Shown here piece by piece: positions 1 through 8,456 of a stretch of 22,934 nucleotides of DNA. The translations under genes were made by a program, and so were the position numbers. Origin of the DNA: Zopfochytrium polystomum (taxonomy: Eukaryota; Chytridiomycota; Chytridiomycetes; Chytridiales; Chytridiaceae); the NCBI GenBank assembly GCA_025765615.1, contig JAIVFJ010000574.1, positions 1-22,934 on the forward strand, read 5' to 3'. The first letter of the stretch is position 1; each line of letters begins with the position of its first letter. Below the pieces are notes generated by a model. That model worked only from the letters and a program-made list of their open reading frames with translations, had not been told where the DNA came from and did not search any database.

Positions 1-84
1 GAGGAGGACGACGAGGAGGAGAAGGCAGTGTTCGAGTTGTTGCCGCCGTCGGCGCCGTGGGCGGCGCGTCGGAGGGCAGCATGA
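1..84 (+). CDS. C-terminal tail of a gene entering from the left (partial)
   Basis: Frame 1 is open from the window edge to a TGA at 82-84 and reads as 27 residues, beginning with an acidic cluster (EEDDEEEKAVFELL) and ending PSAPWAARRAA. Acidic tails of this sort are common at eukaryotic C-termini. The product cannot be identified. The competing reading is a minus-strand start (ATG at 82-80, MLPSDAPPTAPTAA...) leaving the window on the left; it is also open but is pure low-complexity Pro/Thr/Ala. I prefer the plus reading because its composition is less trivial, but the choice rests on 28 codons only. Confidence 0.3.
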   Translation, partial: EEDDEEEKAVFELLPPSAPWAARRRAA

Positions 85-134
85 TTTGGGGAGGCGGGCG
101 AAGTTCGTTTGTTGTCCAGCCCTGAGGAGAGAGA

Positions 135-297
<163 letters not shown>

Positions 298-383
298 GGA
301 GCGACAGGGTGGGTGGTGCTCAGCCCTGCCGCCGCCGCGTCGCGGAAGTCTCTCGCCACCCCCTGCCTCTCTCTGCGGCCACA

Positions 384-483
384 GCCAGACAGACAGGCAG
401 ACACTCAAGTGCTCGGGAGATGAAAAGAAAGTCAAAGGGACAGACAAGCAGACAGACAGACAGACAGACAGACAGACAGGCAG
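384..483. repeat. CAGA/GACA tetranucleotide repeats
   Basis: Two clusters of CAGACAGA units lie at about 384-405 and 440-483; the second has about nine units in a row. The same tetranucleotide recurs upstream of the membrane-protein gene at 7070-7086. There is no coding signal through 500. Confidence 0.9.
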
Positions 484-499
484 GCTCGCGGATAGATAG

Positions 500-938
500 G
501 GAGCGCCGGCCTACGGAACCAACCACCAAGTCAAAAGTGTTCCTTTGTTTCATTCAAACTCCGACAAATCCATGCAGGACCAATCAATCCTTATCAATAC
601 CAATGGCCGGGCAGTTCTCTTCTTCCTGCTCGTCTTTCCTCCCCAATGTAACGAATGCTTTTTGCTTGGAAAGTCGGCCTGGATCAGAGGTCCCTCCAGG
701 TTTCCCTGCCTGCCCCCCCACGTGCGGAAACAACCAACAACGCCCGCATTTTGACCAATGACATAGCCCGAAGAGAAGTAGGGAGCCATGTGTGTCTGTG
801 TGTGTGTGTGTGTGTGGGGTGTATCTCCTTGGCGGTGATTTTTTTGAAAGCGGGGAGATGTTGCTGGTGCACGAGAGCAGGATCTTCAGCGCGAGGATTC
901 GACACAATTGAGGATGATGATCACTGTGAGGGTTTCTT

Positions 939-996
<58 letters not shown>

Positions 997-1385
997 GGGT
1001 GGACGGTATTGTGGTTGAGTCAAACAGATCCAACGCTCAAAAATGATTCCAAAAAAAGAGAAATAAGAAAAACCTGCAGCTTCGTAACCCGAAACGCGCT
1101 TTTCCTCGTCCCAAAGCAGTCGGCGCCCCAGTCGGCGGCGACGCGGTCCAAGATGTGGTTTCGTATCATGACGGTCCACTGGGCTCGTTTGGGCGGAGGC
1201 CGCACGCTGCGGCGATCGGTGCGGTGGTGGTTGTGGCGGCTCTTGTTCTGTTGGCGGTGAGTGGCGATCTTTTTTCGAAGCTTGCGGTTGAGGTGTTTTT
1301 TTAAATTTTTTTGTTCAAATGGACAGAACAGCTATTAAGTGACAGCGACCACCCCCGCCGAAGCAAAAATGCTTTCAGCGAGTAG
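500..1385. other. Gene-poor stretch with TG and poly(T) tracts and ambiguous coding signal
   Basis: A (TG)n run lies at about 797-817 and an uninterrupted run of 54 T lies at 941-994. Two segments look weakly coding. On the minus strand about 830-905 reads AEDPALVHQQHLPAFKKITA. The segment 1077-1256 is open on both strands in aligned frames: minus, from an ATG near 1170, MIRNHILDRVAADWGADC...; plus, ending in a hydrophobic AIGAVVVVAALVLLA followed by a GTGAGT donor-like site at 1257. One of the two is the antisense shadow of the other and I cannot decide which. The plus version could be an upstream exon of the zinc-finger gene, since it stays in frame with the segment after a TAG acceptor at 1385. 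Confidence 0.35.
941..994. repeat. Poly(T) tract, 54 nt
   Basis: An uninterrupted run of T, preceded by TTTCTTTC. On the minus strand it is a poly(A) run. No adjacent gene copy or target-site duplication was seen that would make it the tail of a retrocopy. Confidence 0.9.
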
Positions 1386-3281
1386 AAGTCCGACATCGAC
1401 CCGCCGCCAAAGCACCACCGGCTTTCAAACGTTCCGCGACGACAACGTCGCCGGACTCCCGCCGTTCAACCACCGCCACCACCACCCCCCCAAGCGGCGG
1501 CGGCGGACTGGACTCACCTGAGCCACTTCTACCCCAGCCCGCCGGAAGGACTTCTGTGCCGCGACGACGAGGACATCGAAAGGGACGAGCTGACGCTGCG
1601 CGAGCTTTGCGGCTGGACTTCACTGCTCGACTCGCCCCCTTGAAAACAGCCGCAGCCGCAGCGGCGATGAGGCCTTCCAGCACAAGCTGCTAGTTGGTCA
1701 TCCGGATCCGCGCGCGACAGCCAAACACGGGCACTGCCTCCACTGCGGTCGGAGCGGTGGCGGGTGACGGAAGCAGCAGCACCAGCAGGAGCAGCAGCCG
1801 CGGGCAGTGACGCGATGGGGGATCAACTCACTGTGCCTCTCTCGTCCATCGCGGCCGACTTCGACAAGCTGAGCCTGTTTGACCGCTCAACAACTCGATC
1901 CGGACCGCACTTGTTGTCGTCGCCGTCGACGTCCTCATCCTCCCCCACCGCCGTCTTTACTCACCCGCGATTTGACCACGCTCCACCGACCCCGATGACG
2001 ATCTCGGACGAATTGGTCGGCTGCGGACAAAGGGGCTCGGCGCGCTTCTTCGATCTGTCGCTCGGCTTTGATCCGATCGCGAGGGACACGTCGTCTGGAT
2101 GTCGTTCAACTCTGCTAAACGCTCAACCGATGATTTCGAATTGCGCAGTCGACAATTCTAGCCGCGCCACCGTGAGTGTGAGCCAACCTTTCAAGCTTGT
2201 TGCTTGGTCCAAACTTTCAACTTCATTTTTGACCGTTCTTTATCACCCCATCCCCCGCTCAAAACAGAACCTCAACAGCACCCTCTCCCCAACAACGCAC
2301 GATCCGTCGACCATACAAGCCTTCTTAAATCAACAGCATCTCATGGAAATGGCCGCGCAGGTTGCGAGAATCAGATACGCGAAGTCGTTGCGCAGCGAGG
2401 GCATTGCTTTAGTGAACCCGAATTTTATGAGGAACGGTCCCGTTTTGTGCTCGCTCGGGAATCAGTGCCATAGTCTTGGATGCCCTCTTGTCCATCCGCG
2501 TATGGTGGAGAGTTGTTTTTCTTTCATTCTCTTTGAGCTTCCAACTTCATTTTTGACCGTTCTTTATCATTCCATCCCGCACGCAAAAAGCAGGACCTCA
2601 ATAGCATTCTCGCCCCAAGAACTCGCGATCTGTTGACGCTACAAAGCCACTTCAATCAGCGGTTGTTGGAAAGGGCCGACCAGATTGCGACAATCAGAAA
2701 CGCGACGACGTTGCGCAGGGACAACATTGCTGCAGTGAAGCCGACTTTCAGTCCGATTCTGTGCTCGCTTGGGAGCGAGTGCCATAGTCTTGGATGCCCT
2801 CTTGTCCACCCGCGTATGGTAGGTTTTTTTTTTTGTGAACTTCCAACTTCATTCTTGAGCTTCTCCCATCCCGCAATTAAAAAACAGGACCTCAACAACA
2901 CCCTCTCCCAACAACTCGCGATCTGTCGACGCCACAAGCCCACTTCAATCAACAGCGTCTCCCGGAAGTAGCCGAGCAGATTGCGAGAATCAGAAACGCG
3001 ACGACGACCGTGTGGCAGGCTCGAAGGGAAGACATTGCTTCAGCGAAGCCGACGTCCATGAAGAACAGTCCGGTTCTGTGCCCGCTCAGGGAGTGGTGCC
3101 ACGATCATGGGTGCCCTCTTTTCCATCCGCGCACCGTAAGTTTCTTTTTTCTTTCTTCTTTTTTTTTTGTATTTTTTTTCAGTTCTAACGGTGTGTCGCC
3201 TTTTGCATCCAAATTGCGCAGCCTTGTCGATACGGCGCTCAGTGCAAGTATGGCAAGAGATGCATGTTCCAGCATTTTTGA
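1386..3281 (+). CDS. Nab2/ZC3H14-like CCCH zinc-finger protein, five exons, frame-damaged
   Basis: A spliced gene whose product carries four CCCH fingers. Three have C-x5-C-x4-C-x3-H spacing (2448-2495, 2762-2809, 3079-3126) and the last has C-x5-C-x5-C-x3-H (3225-3275, CRYGAQCKYGKRCMFQH), ending at TGA 3279-3281. This spacing is that of Nab2/ZC3H14 fingers, which bind poly(A) RNA in nuclear mRNA export and tail-length control; that role is inferred. The segment 1815-2171 encodes a Ser/Pro-rich N-region, followed by exons 2268-2504, 2594-2818, 2888-3135 and 3222-3281. Introns 2172-2267, 2505-2593, 2819-2887 and 3136-3221 are GT..AG and, wherever both sides can be read, phase 0. The ATG at 1815 is a safe start, but coding signal extends upstream to about 1386 (a segment containing RDDEDIERDELTLRELCG) if a one-base shift in C5 at 1635-1639 and a compensating one near 1762 are allowed. 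The third finger exon lacks one C at 2907-2909, which breaks its frame. Only three to four fingers and the duplicated exons distinguish it from typical Nab2, which has seven or five. Confidence 0.7.
2172..3135 (+). repeat. Three tandem intron-plus-exon units of the zinc-finger gene
   Basis: The units 2172-2504, 2505-2818 and 2819-3135 are each an intron followed by one finger exon. The intron ends share a block reading TTCCAACTTCATTTTTGACC or close variants before the CAG acceptor. The exons share a start (gACCTCAA-AGCA-CCTC), a middle (GCGAGAATCAGAAACGCGACG) and the finger core (CATAGTCTTGGATGCCCTCTT in the first two). The duplicated block therefore covers intron and exon together. Units 1 and 2 are closest in the finger core; unit 3 is more diverged there. 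Confidence 0.85.
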
Positions 3282-3289
3282 AGGTTAAG

Positions 3290-3750
3290 CGACTGGGCTC
3301 TTGTGCAGTGCCCCCTCCCGCGTGTTTTGATGAGAGCGTATGTTGCCGACAACCCACTCTTTTATTGACCTTATTTATTTTTTTTTTTAATTGACCGTGA
3401 GCGAAAGCAAACATTCTTTTGAGTGTGCGTCCGATTGTATGTGCCTTCATGCATGTATTTGATCCTTTTTATTTCGTTAAGTCGATTGAGCCCTTCTCAC
3501 TTTTGCTTTGGCCTCTTGCCATCAGCCCCCTCTCCCCTCCCACCTTCCGAAATCTTTATCATTAATGTGTTGTCCCTGTTTGTTCTTTATTGTGCAACGA
3601 TCACCTCCCCCTCTTCCTTTTATTTGATAAACGAATCTTACATAGTGTCCGAGGTCGCGCCCATTTGGACCCCTTGGAATGAAGAGCAAATCAGAGACTA
3701 ATGAAACAAGTCAGTACAACTCCTTCTCTCCTGCTGGTTGCTTTTCACAT
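3290..3750. other. Intergenic, pyrimidine-rich; no gene seen
   Basis: This is the 3' flank of the zinc-finger gene. It is T/C-rich, with several T runs (3370-3390) and no frame of convincing codon composition. It probably holds the 3' UTR and polyadenylation region; no clear AATAAA was found. Confidence 0.5.
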
Positions 3751-3752
3751 CT

Positions 3753-4620
3753 TCAAAGGGCGAAAATCCTCTGCACCAGCACGGTATACTCGCCACGCTT
3801 GGAGGCTTCTGCGACAAGTTTTTTTCGGCGTGAAAGGACAACGGGAGCCGGACAACTGCATGGAACCTCCACGCTAAGGTGTGGGAGCGGGAATATGGCG
3901 GGGATGCGAGCATCGCTTCAAGCTCTGTGGGGGTCGGCTGTTCTTTGTTCGAGTCGCAGAAGGCCTCCGCCGTCCTTTCACGGGAGTGGCAACTGTCGGC
4001 CTCGCAGTCGATTCTCAGAGAAGGCGCTTTTTATTCACCCTACGACTGCCAGTTCAACGGCGGCGACTCGGGCCTTGGTTGCCATCGTATTTTCGAAATA
4101 CTCGGTGCAGAGTTGATCTGGAGCTGAAATATTTGAATGGGGGAGCCTCGCTGGGTTTCAAACTGGTGAACGTCTCGAGCACTGCGCTTGCTGCACTCCT
4201 CAGGTTTGATCTTTGCTTCTTTTTTCAGGTCTCAGGCCGGCTCTTACCCGAAAAAGGGGGTGTTCCTTCGTGTACTGTCGGTCAGCCCACGCTGGTCGTC
4301 GGATTCGTCAATACTCGCAATTCACAAAAAGTGCCCAAACTCCCGTCGTCGTTTCAATCACAATCACGTCTCTTAACAGCGTGGACCAAGCGATATAGCA
4401 TGGCTGCTCGACTTTCGGAACGGTGACCGTGTGGAGGGCAGCGGCAAACACATTGAGGAGCCTCAAAGTTCCTTTTTTTACACTATGACCGGGACGTATC
4501 CGACGCTTCAGCATTCCCAGCGCAATCTCTCAGTCCCAACGCATAATCACCCGATAAAGTCTCCACTTTTTTCTCGACAAACAGTCGGTCCACCTGGAGC
4601 TCCTTAAACTGCGTCTAAGA
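3753..4620 (+). pseudogene. Unrecognised coding-like region with shifting frames
   Basis: Several plus-strand segments have good codon composition, but they change frame. Frame 3 at 3753-4127 reads HQHGILATLGGFCDKFF, then an in-frame TGA at 3831, then VWEREYGGDASIAS and EGAFYSPYDCQFNGGDSG. Frame 2 at about 4110-4200 reads LELKYLNGGASLGFKLVNVS and continues to a TTTTTTCAG acceptor-like site near 4228. Frame 2 resumes as QPTLVVGFVNTRNSQKVP, frame 1 gives TPVVVSITITSLNSVDQAI (ending at about 4398), and frame 3 gives AWLLDFRNGDRVEGSGKH (about 4400-4450). The order and spacing fit one gene of some 290 codons with one intron and four or more breaks. No domain is recognised. It may be a decayed gene or a real gene with consensus errors. 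Confidence 0.4.
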
Positions 4621-5289
4621 CCTCGGGAACCGCAGATTCTTTTCACGGTACCCACGGGCTTTCAATTTTTGAAGGCTGGAACTTATCTCACGCTGTGTCA
4701 ATCGGGTGGATACTAGTTTCGCGAACTCGAGTTCTTTGGCGAATGCTACTGGCCAAGAAATTGGGAACTCGGCAAGGACGGCATTCCATGGAGACAAGAC
4801 CAAGGACTTTGGCGGGCCAAGCGCTCTGGGACGTGTTCTGGAATCCTGCTCCCGGAACCCCCAACATCGTCTTCCGCGATACCACTTCCGTTGCCGGAAC
4901 TGCAACCTCGACTGGCATACCATCGCAAAAGCTCCAGACGTTGTCTTCGACACCGGACCACACAAACACTTCCCGCTGACGATGTCAAGAACGCCAAGAA
5001 GTTTCGCCGGAGTCTTCCAAGACCCGTCGACCAGACACTCGAGCTCTGTGCGACGAATTTCATCCAAGCAAAACAAGGTCGACTCGCGGCTCCGCACACA
5101 GGTCGTCGAGCGCGAAGTGTCGGTTCGTGGTAGCCGAGATTCGATCGGATTGACGCACTGCTCGCATGCGAATGGCAATGGAGAAAGAGGACGGTTGGGG
5201 GTGGTGGAGTATGGGTCCGCACTTATCCACGCTCCAAAGCCTCTCACAAGTGGAAGAACGACCGGGCCCGACACAAAAATGAAATTCAC
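4615..5289 (-). CDS. Hypothetical protein, open frame of 224 codons without a clean ATG
   Basis: The minus strand is open from 5289 down to a TAG at 4617-4615. It contains stretches of plausible protein such as KLLGVLDIVSGKCLCGPV and AVLAEFPISWPVAFAKELEF, with a lysine/arginine-rich C-terminus. The upstream end is a GTG and no in-frame ATG lies nearby, so a 5' exon would be needed. The plus strand of the same interval also has coding-like pieces: DDVKNAKKFRRSLPRPVDQT at about 4982-5040 in the aligned frame, and RCRNCNLDWHTIAKAPDVVF in another frame. These could continue the broken plus-strand region on the left, so one strand is a shadow. I slightly favour the minus strand because it needs no frame change. 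No family is recognised. Confidence 0.3.
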   Translation of the reverse strand: MNFIFVSGPVVLPLVRGFGAWISADPYSTTPNRPLSPLPFACEQCVNPIESRLPRTDTSRSTTCVRSRESTLFCLDEIRRTELECLVDGSWKTPAKLLGVLDIVSGKCLCGPVSKTTSGAFAMVCQSRLQFRQRKWYRGRRCWGFREQDSRTRPRALGPPKSLVLSPWNAVLAEFPISWPVAFAKELEFAKLVSTRLTQREISSSLQKLKARGYREKNLRFPRS

Positions 5290-5490
5290 CAGAAGTCAAA
5301 TGGGAAAAAGCTTAGGGTCGCCTTTTTTTTCATTTCCCCCCTCGCGATGCTGGCATGAGGAGTCAGGTAGGAAGGGCCGAGAAGAAAGAAAAGAAAAGAG
5401 GCTGTGGTCGGGCTTGGAGGGCGGCGGGACAGTTGAGGAAGTAATGGAACAAGAAACATATCGGATGAAGAGGCAATAGGATTCTGCGGG

Positions 5491-5531
5491 AAAAAAAAAA
5501 AAAAAGCAACTTTTTTTTTTTTTTTTTTTTT
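5491..5531. repeat. A15-GCAAC-T21 inverted homopolymer (hairpin-forming)
   Basis: Fifteen A's (5491-5505), the five-base loop GCAAC and twenty-one T's (5511-5531) form a perfect A/T inverted repeat about 70 bp beyond the stop codon of the minus-strand membrane-protein gene. In the sense of that gene it reads A21 then T15. It may act as a poly(A)-site or terminator-like element for that gene. Confidence 0.8.
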
Positions 5532-5599
5532 CAGCACAACAAGCCATCCCAAGAGAAGCAGAATCCCTTCAAAGGTGAAGAGCGTCGAAAGAGACGAGA

Positions 5600-6922
5600 T
5601 CAATACGTGTCGACGACCCACACGCGGACGTCGCCGTCGCACACACTGAACACGCGCGCCCCCGCGACGGCGAGCCCGGCGCACCTTCCCACCTCCGTGT
5701 CGGTCGGCGCATACACGACCCGGGCCGTCGCGAGGGATTTCCACTCGACCTGCGTGATGGCCCCAGTCACCGCCTGAACGTACAAGTAGTCGCCGCTCAG
5801 CACGGCCCGCACCACGCGTCCGACGTCCACGTTCTTCCTCGACGACCAAGCGATCGCCGGGACGGGCACGTTCGGGTCGATGGGGAGCAGTGCCACCGCC
5901 GGAACGGCGACTAGTCCGCCGGCGGGGTCCGCGGCAGGGTAGACGACGGATCCGCTGGCGAAGAGGACGGCCCCCGCGGTGGAGGATGCGTCGGCGTCGG
6001 AGGGCAGCCGGGAGGCGTCGGCGGCCGCGAACGAGGTCGCGGCGGACCCAACGGTGCGCACGGTATTGTCGCCGCTGACGGCGTACAGCCGGGGTTGCGG
6101 GTTCGCGGCTTCGTCGCACACCAGCCGCAGGGTGCCGTTTAGCGCGTAGCCGCCCTGCTGAGGCGGGAAGTACAATTTCGTCGCCGCGATCGGTATACCG
6201 CCGTCGGTCGCCCGGAGCACGGCGACGGCGCCGGTGCCGTTCACGGCGACGACGTGCCCGCCGCAGAAGGCCCACGCGCGGAGGTCGGGCGCGAGGTGGA
6301 AGGTCTCGACGGGCGCGGTCTGGTTGTTGTCGGCTGGGGCGGCGGGGACGCACGAGAGTGTGCCGCTGCCGGCGGCGACCAGGCAGAGGCGCTGCGGCTG
6401 GCCGGGCAGCGAGACCGGCAGCGGCTGCTGGCTGGAACCTGCGACGGTCGGGTCAACGCGCGGGAGGATGCTCGCGACGCCGTTGGGGGCGGCGGTCGAT
6501 TTGGTCGTGCTGCTGCTGTCTTGGGCGGTGGCGGTGGCGCTGAGGGTGAAGAGGCGCGGGCGGCCGTCGGCGGTGACGACGGCTACGGCCAGGATCTGGC
6601 CGTCCAGGAGCACAGCGAGGCGCGAGGCGGGGTCGGCTGCGGTGGTGCCGTTTTCGCTGACGACGATGCCTTCGGCGGGGATCAGCAGCTGCGAGCCGCC
6701 AAACGGGGCTTGTTGAGATGCCTTCTGTTTGCCGACGACGAAGACGACCGCGAGGATGACGCTGGCAGCGGCAGCGACGAGCGCGAGGAGGGTGACGGCG
6801 GTGACGAGGATGCGCTTTCGGGTTCGGGCCGTGGCGGTCGCTGGGGCAGCAGCCGGGTCGACTTTAGCGTCGCCGTCGCTGGGCAGGGGCAGCTTTTCGT
6901 CCTTCTCGTCGATGTTGCTCAT
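5600..6922 (-). CDS. Type II single-pass membrane protein with large extracytoplasmic domain
   Basis: An intact intronless ORF of 440 aa (ATG 6922-6920, TGA 5602-5600), very GC-rich at third positions. Residues 1-37 are acidic and then basic (TARTRKR). Residues about 38-63 form one transmembrane helix (VTLLALVAAAASVILAVVFV). With the basic flank on its N-side, this predicts a cytosolic N-terminus and a luminal or extracellular C-terminal domain of about 375 aa. That domain has four N-glycosylation sequons (three NGT, one NQT), several Cys, and recurrent beta-strand phrases (VVAVNGTGAVAVLRATDGG, LYAVSGDNTVRTVG, VFSVCDGDVRVWVVDTY) that resemble WD/PQQ-like propeller blades, though no family motif is complete. 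The function is unknown; a wall- or surface-associated role is inferred. A frame-broken inverted paralogue lies at 19442-20772. The G/C runs are intact here, in contrast to that copy. Confidence 0.85.
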   Translation of the reverse strand: MSNIDEKDEKLPLPSDGDAKVDPAAAPATATARTRKRILVTAVTLLALVAAAASVILAVVFVVGKQKASQQAPFGGSQLLIPAEGIVVSENGTTAADPASRLAVLLDGQILAVAVVTADGRPRLFTLSATATAQDSSSTTKSTAAPNGVASILPRVDPTVAGSSQQPLPVSLPGQPQRLCLVAAGSGTLSCVPAAPADNNQTAPVETFHLAPDLRAWAFCGGHVVAVNGTGAVAVLRATDGGIPIAATKLYFPPQQGGYALNGTLRLVCDEAANPQPRLYAVSGDNTVRTVGSAATSFAAADASRLPSDADASSTAGAVLFASGSVVYPAADPAGGLVAVPAVALLPIDPNVPVPAIAWSSRKNVDVGRVVRAVLSGDYLYVQAVTGAITQVEWKSLATARVVYAPTDTEVGRCAGLAVAGARVFSVCDGDVRVWVVDTY

Positions 6923-7170
6923 GGCCGGAGGGGGGGTGGGGCGTAGTTAGTTGCGCGCGAGGGCTGGTCGAGTGCCCGGTCCTTTGTGTTCAGTAAATGT
7001 GGATGTTTGGAAGGTAGGCCTGGCAAGGCCGCTTGCATTGACAGAGAGACAAAATGTAAGGACGGACTGGCAGACAGACAGACAGACGGTGGGAAGTGTC
7101 TTGCCCGCCCTCCGCTGCCCTGCCGTGTTGCGAGAAGCCAGCAAGACAGGTAGGTCGAACGACTGACAGG
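6923..7170 (-). promoter_or_regulatory. Upstream region of the membrane-protein gene with GACA repeat
   Basis: The region 5' of the ATG at 6922 has no convincing gene. It contains a GACA tetranucleotide run at 7070-7086 and GACAG-rich flanks, the same motif as at 384-483. No TATA box is evident. The assignment as promoter and 5' UTR is by position only. Confidence 0.4.
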
Positions 7171-7713
7171 TCAGGGCCTGTTCGCTAACCCTGCCGTGTT
7201 GGTCTGTCGCTCCTGCAAGCAATTTTCGAACCAATTCCCTGGTGAGGTGGAGTGCTGATCTCCACAGGAGGAAAGACACTTCCCCAAATTTTGAGGATGC
7301 TTGGGCCAAGTGCCATACTGCAGACAAATCCTCCCAAAAATCGGTCTGCCGCAAATTCCAACACCGGCTCGCTTCCACCTCGCGAAGAGGTGGTGCCGAA
7401 GAATACCGATGGCAGAATCGTTGTGCACAATGTTACTGGGAAAGTCACTGCCGGTTTCAGTCATCGGTTGTACTGGGTAGAACCGATCCAAGCGGGGTGC
7501 TCGGACCCAGAAGTCTGGATTTTGAAATGGGGGAACCTGCCGTTCTGGGGGGTTGATTTGAACGTTTCGATACTTCTCTTCAACCGTGTGCAACAAGTTC
7601 TCGTTGGCTAAGTGGGCAAAGAGCTCGTGGGTCCACTTTGGGAGATCTTGGGACCCTTGGAGCGGGTTAGTTATCAGCGCAACTCGGCGAAAGTCGGTAG
7701 TGTTGGTGGACAT
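7171..7713 (-). CDS. Hypothetical protein, 180 aa
   Basis: An ATG at 7713-7711 opens a 180-codon frame beginning MSTNTTDFRRVALITNPLQG, with C-ending codons common over the first 110 codons (WTHELFAHLANENLLHTVEE, RAPRLDRFYPVQPM). The last third is less convincing, and from about 7448 another minus frame (LGPSILKIWGSVFPPVEIS) looks at least as good, so a frame break there is possible. No domain or signal is recognised. The exactly antisense plus frame (7246-7611, with IVVHNVTGKVTAGF and WGNLPFWGVDLNV) is also open and reads like protein. I chose the minus strand for its real ATG and codon bias, but the plus strand cannot be excluded. A further minus segment upstream (about 7760-7870, YVDFIPEAPDFYQIKS) may be an earlier exon. 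Confidence 0.4.
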   Translation of the reverse strand: MSTNTTDFRRVALITNPLQGSQDLPKWTHELFAHLANENLLHTVEEKYRNVQINPPERQVPPFQNPDFWVRAPRLDRFYPVQPMTETGSDFPSNIVHNDSAIGILRHHLFARWKRAGVGICGRPIFGRICLQYGTWPKHPQNLGKCLSSCGDQHSTSPGNWFENCLQERQTNTAGLANRP

Positions 7714-7719
7714 TTGCGT

Positions 7720-8440
7720 GTGTGTGAACTACAGCTCGAAGCCAATACGGGGCGTGATATTTTGCTAACACGAATTTTTCTCGAGGGTTTAGCTCCGTTG
7801 CTGTGACTCTTAATCTGATAGAAATCAGGTGCTTCTGGAATGAAGTCGACGTACCTTCTAGAAGTCAAGGTGATGGTGGTTGGGTTGATGTAGTTAATGA
7901 TGCAATTCGTTACACACACACACTATTTATCCATCTCCTTAGCGCCTCACTCTCCTCAGCGCCTCATGACGGTGGTCGCACGTGATGCACCGGAATTCTA
8001 ACAGCCTCAGGGACGAACACTGAATCGAGAAGCTCGTCAGAGCTCGTCTATCAACCTCCCACGTTCAGGATCGTATCCCGCAAAGAAATAATCCTGCCAG
8101 ACGTTTAACCATCAGCTTTCCAGTCGAAGACGACGCTAAGTCGAATTGTATGGGCGCTCCTTTGCAATTAAGCCTACAGTTTTGTTCGGAAACTGTTTTT
8201 CAACGGCGCCGAGCAGAGTGAAAAAACGAGGCTGTTGTAGATGAGGTGCTGTTTACCGAAGTTCGGTGCAACGAGTTCGCCTTGGACGGGCCACGATGAA
8301 TCCAACGATAATACTCCGCCGCTTAAACCACCAGCCATCTGCCCTCCCCGTGGCACCGTTCTCAACTTGTAATTTCAGACGCAGCAACAGCGTCCATTTT
8401 CATGGTTTATTCATCGCTTTTGCCATCTCAAGCCGACAAT
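7720..8440. other. Intergenic, lower GC; no firm gene
   Basis: Composition drops from GC-rich to mixed or AT-rich here. There is a short (CA)n run at 7912-7922. Only short, unconvincing frames are present (for example plus 8266-8463). This marks the left edge of the repeat- and relic-rich middle of the window. Confidence 0.4.
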
Positions 8441-8456
8441 CAGATTATTTCATTCA

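Noticed and set aside
1020..1205. Minus segment ILDRVAADWGADC as a peptidyl-tRNA hydrolase exon
   Set aside because: The similarity is only impressionistic. The family's GNPG and RHN motifs are not found on either side, and the plus strand is equally open.
1375..1683. Minus-strand 102-codon frame
   Set aside because: It is an Ala/Arg/Ser-rich antisense shadow of the zinc-finger gene's upstream region, and the plus strand has better composition.
3831..3833. In-frame TGA as evidence, together with the TAA at 22454, for a reassigned genetic code
   Set aside because: The intact membrane-protein gene ends at TGA in the expected place, and the stop at 3831 sits in a region with many other frame breaks. 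Decay or consensus error is simpler.
5286..6353. Minus-strand 355-codon Arg-rich frame, and plus-strand frames at 6234-6946
   Set aside because: They are alternative-frame and antisense shadows of the intact 440-aa membrane protein in very GC-rich DNA.
7246..7611. Plus-strand frame reading IVVHNVTGKVTAGFSHRLYW
   Set aside because: It is exactly codon-aligned antisense to the minus frame that has a true ATG and better codon bias. It is kept only as an alternative in that entry.
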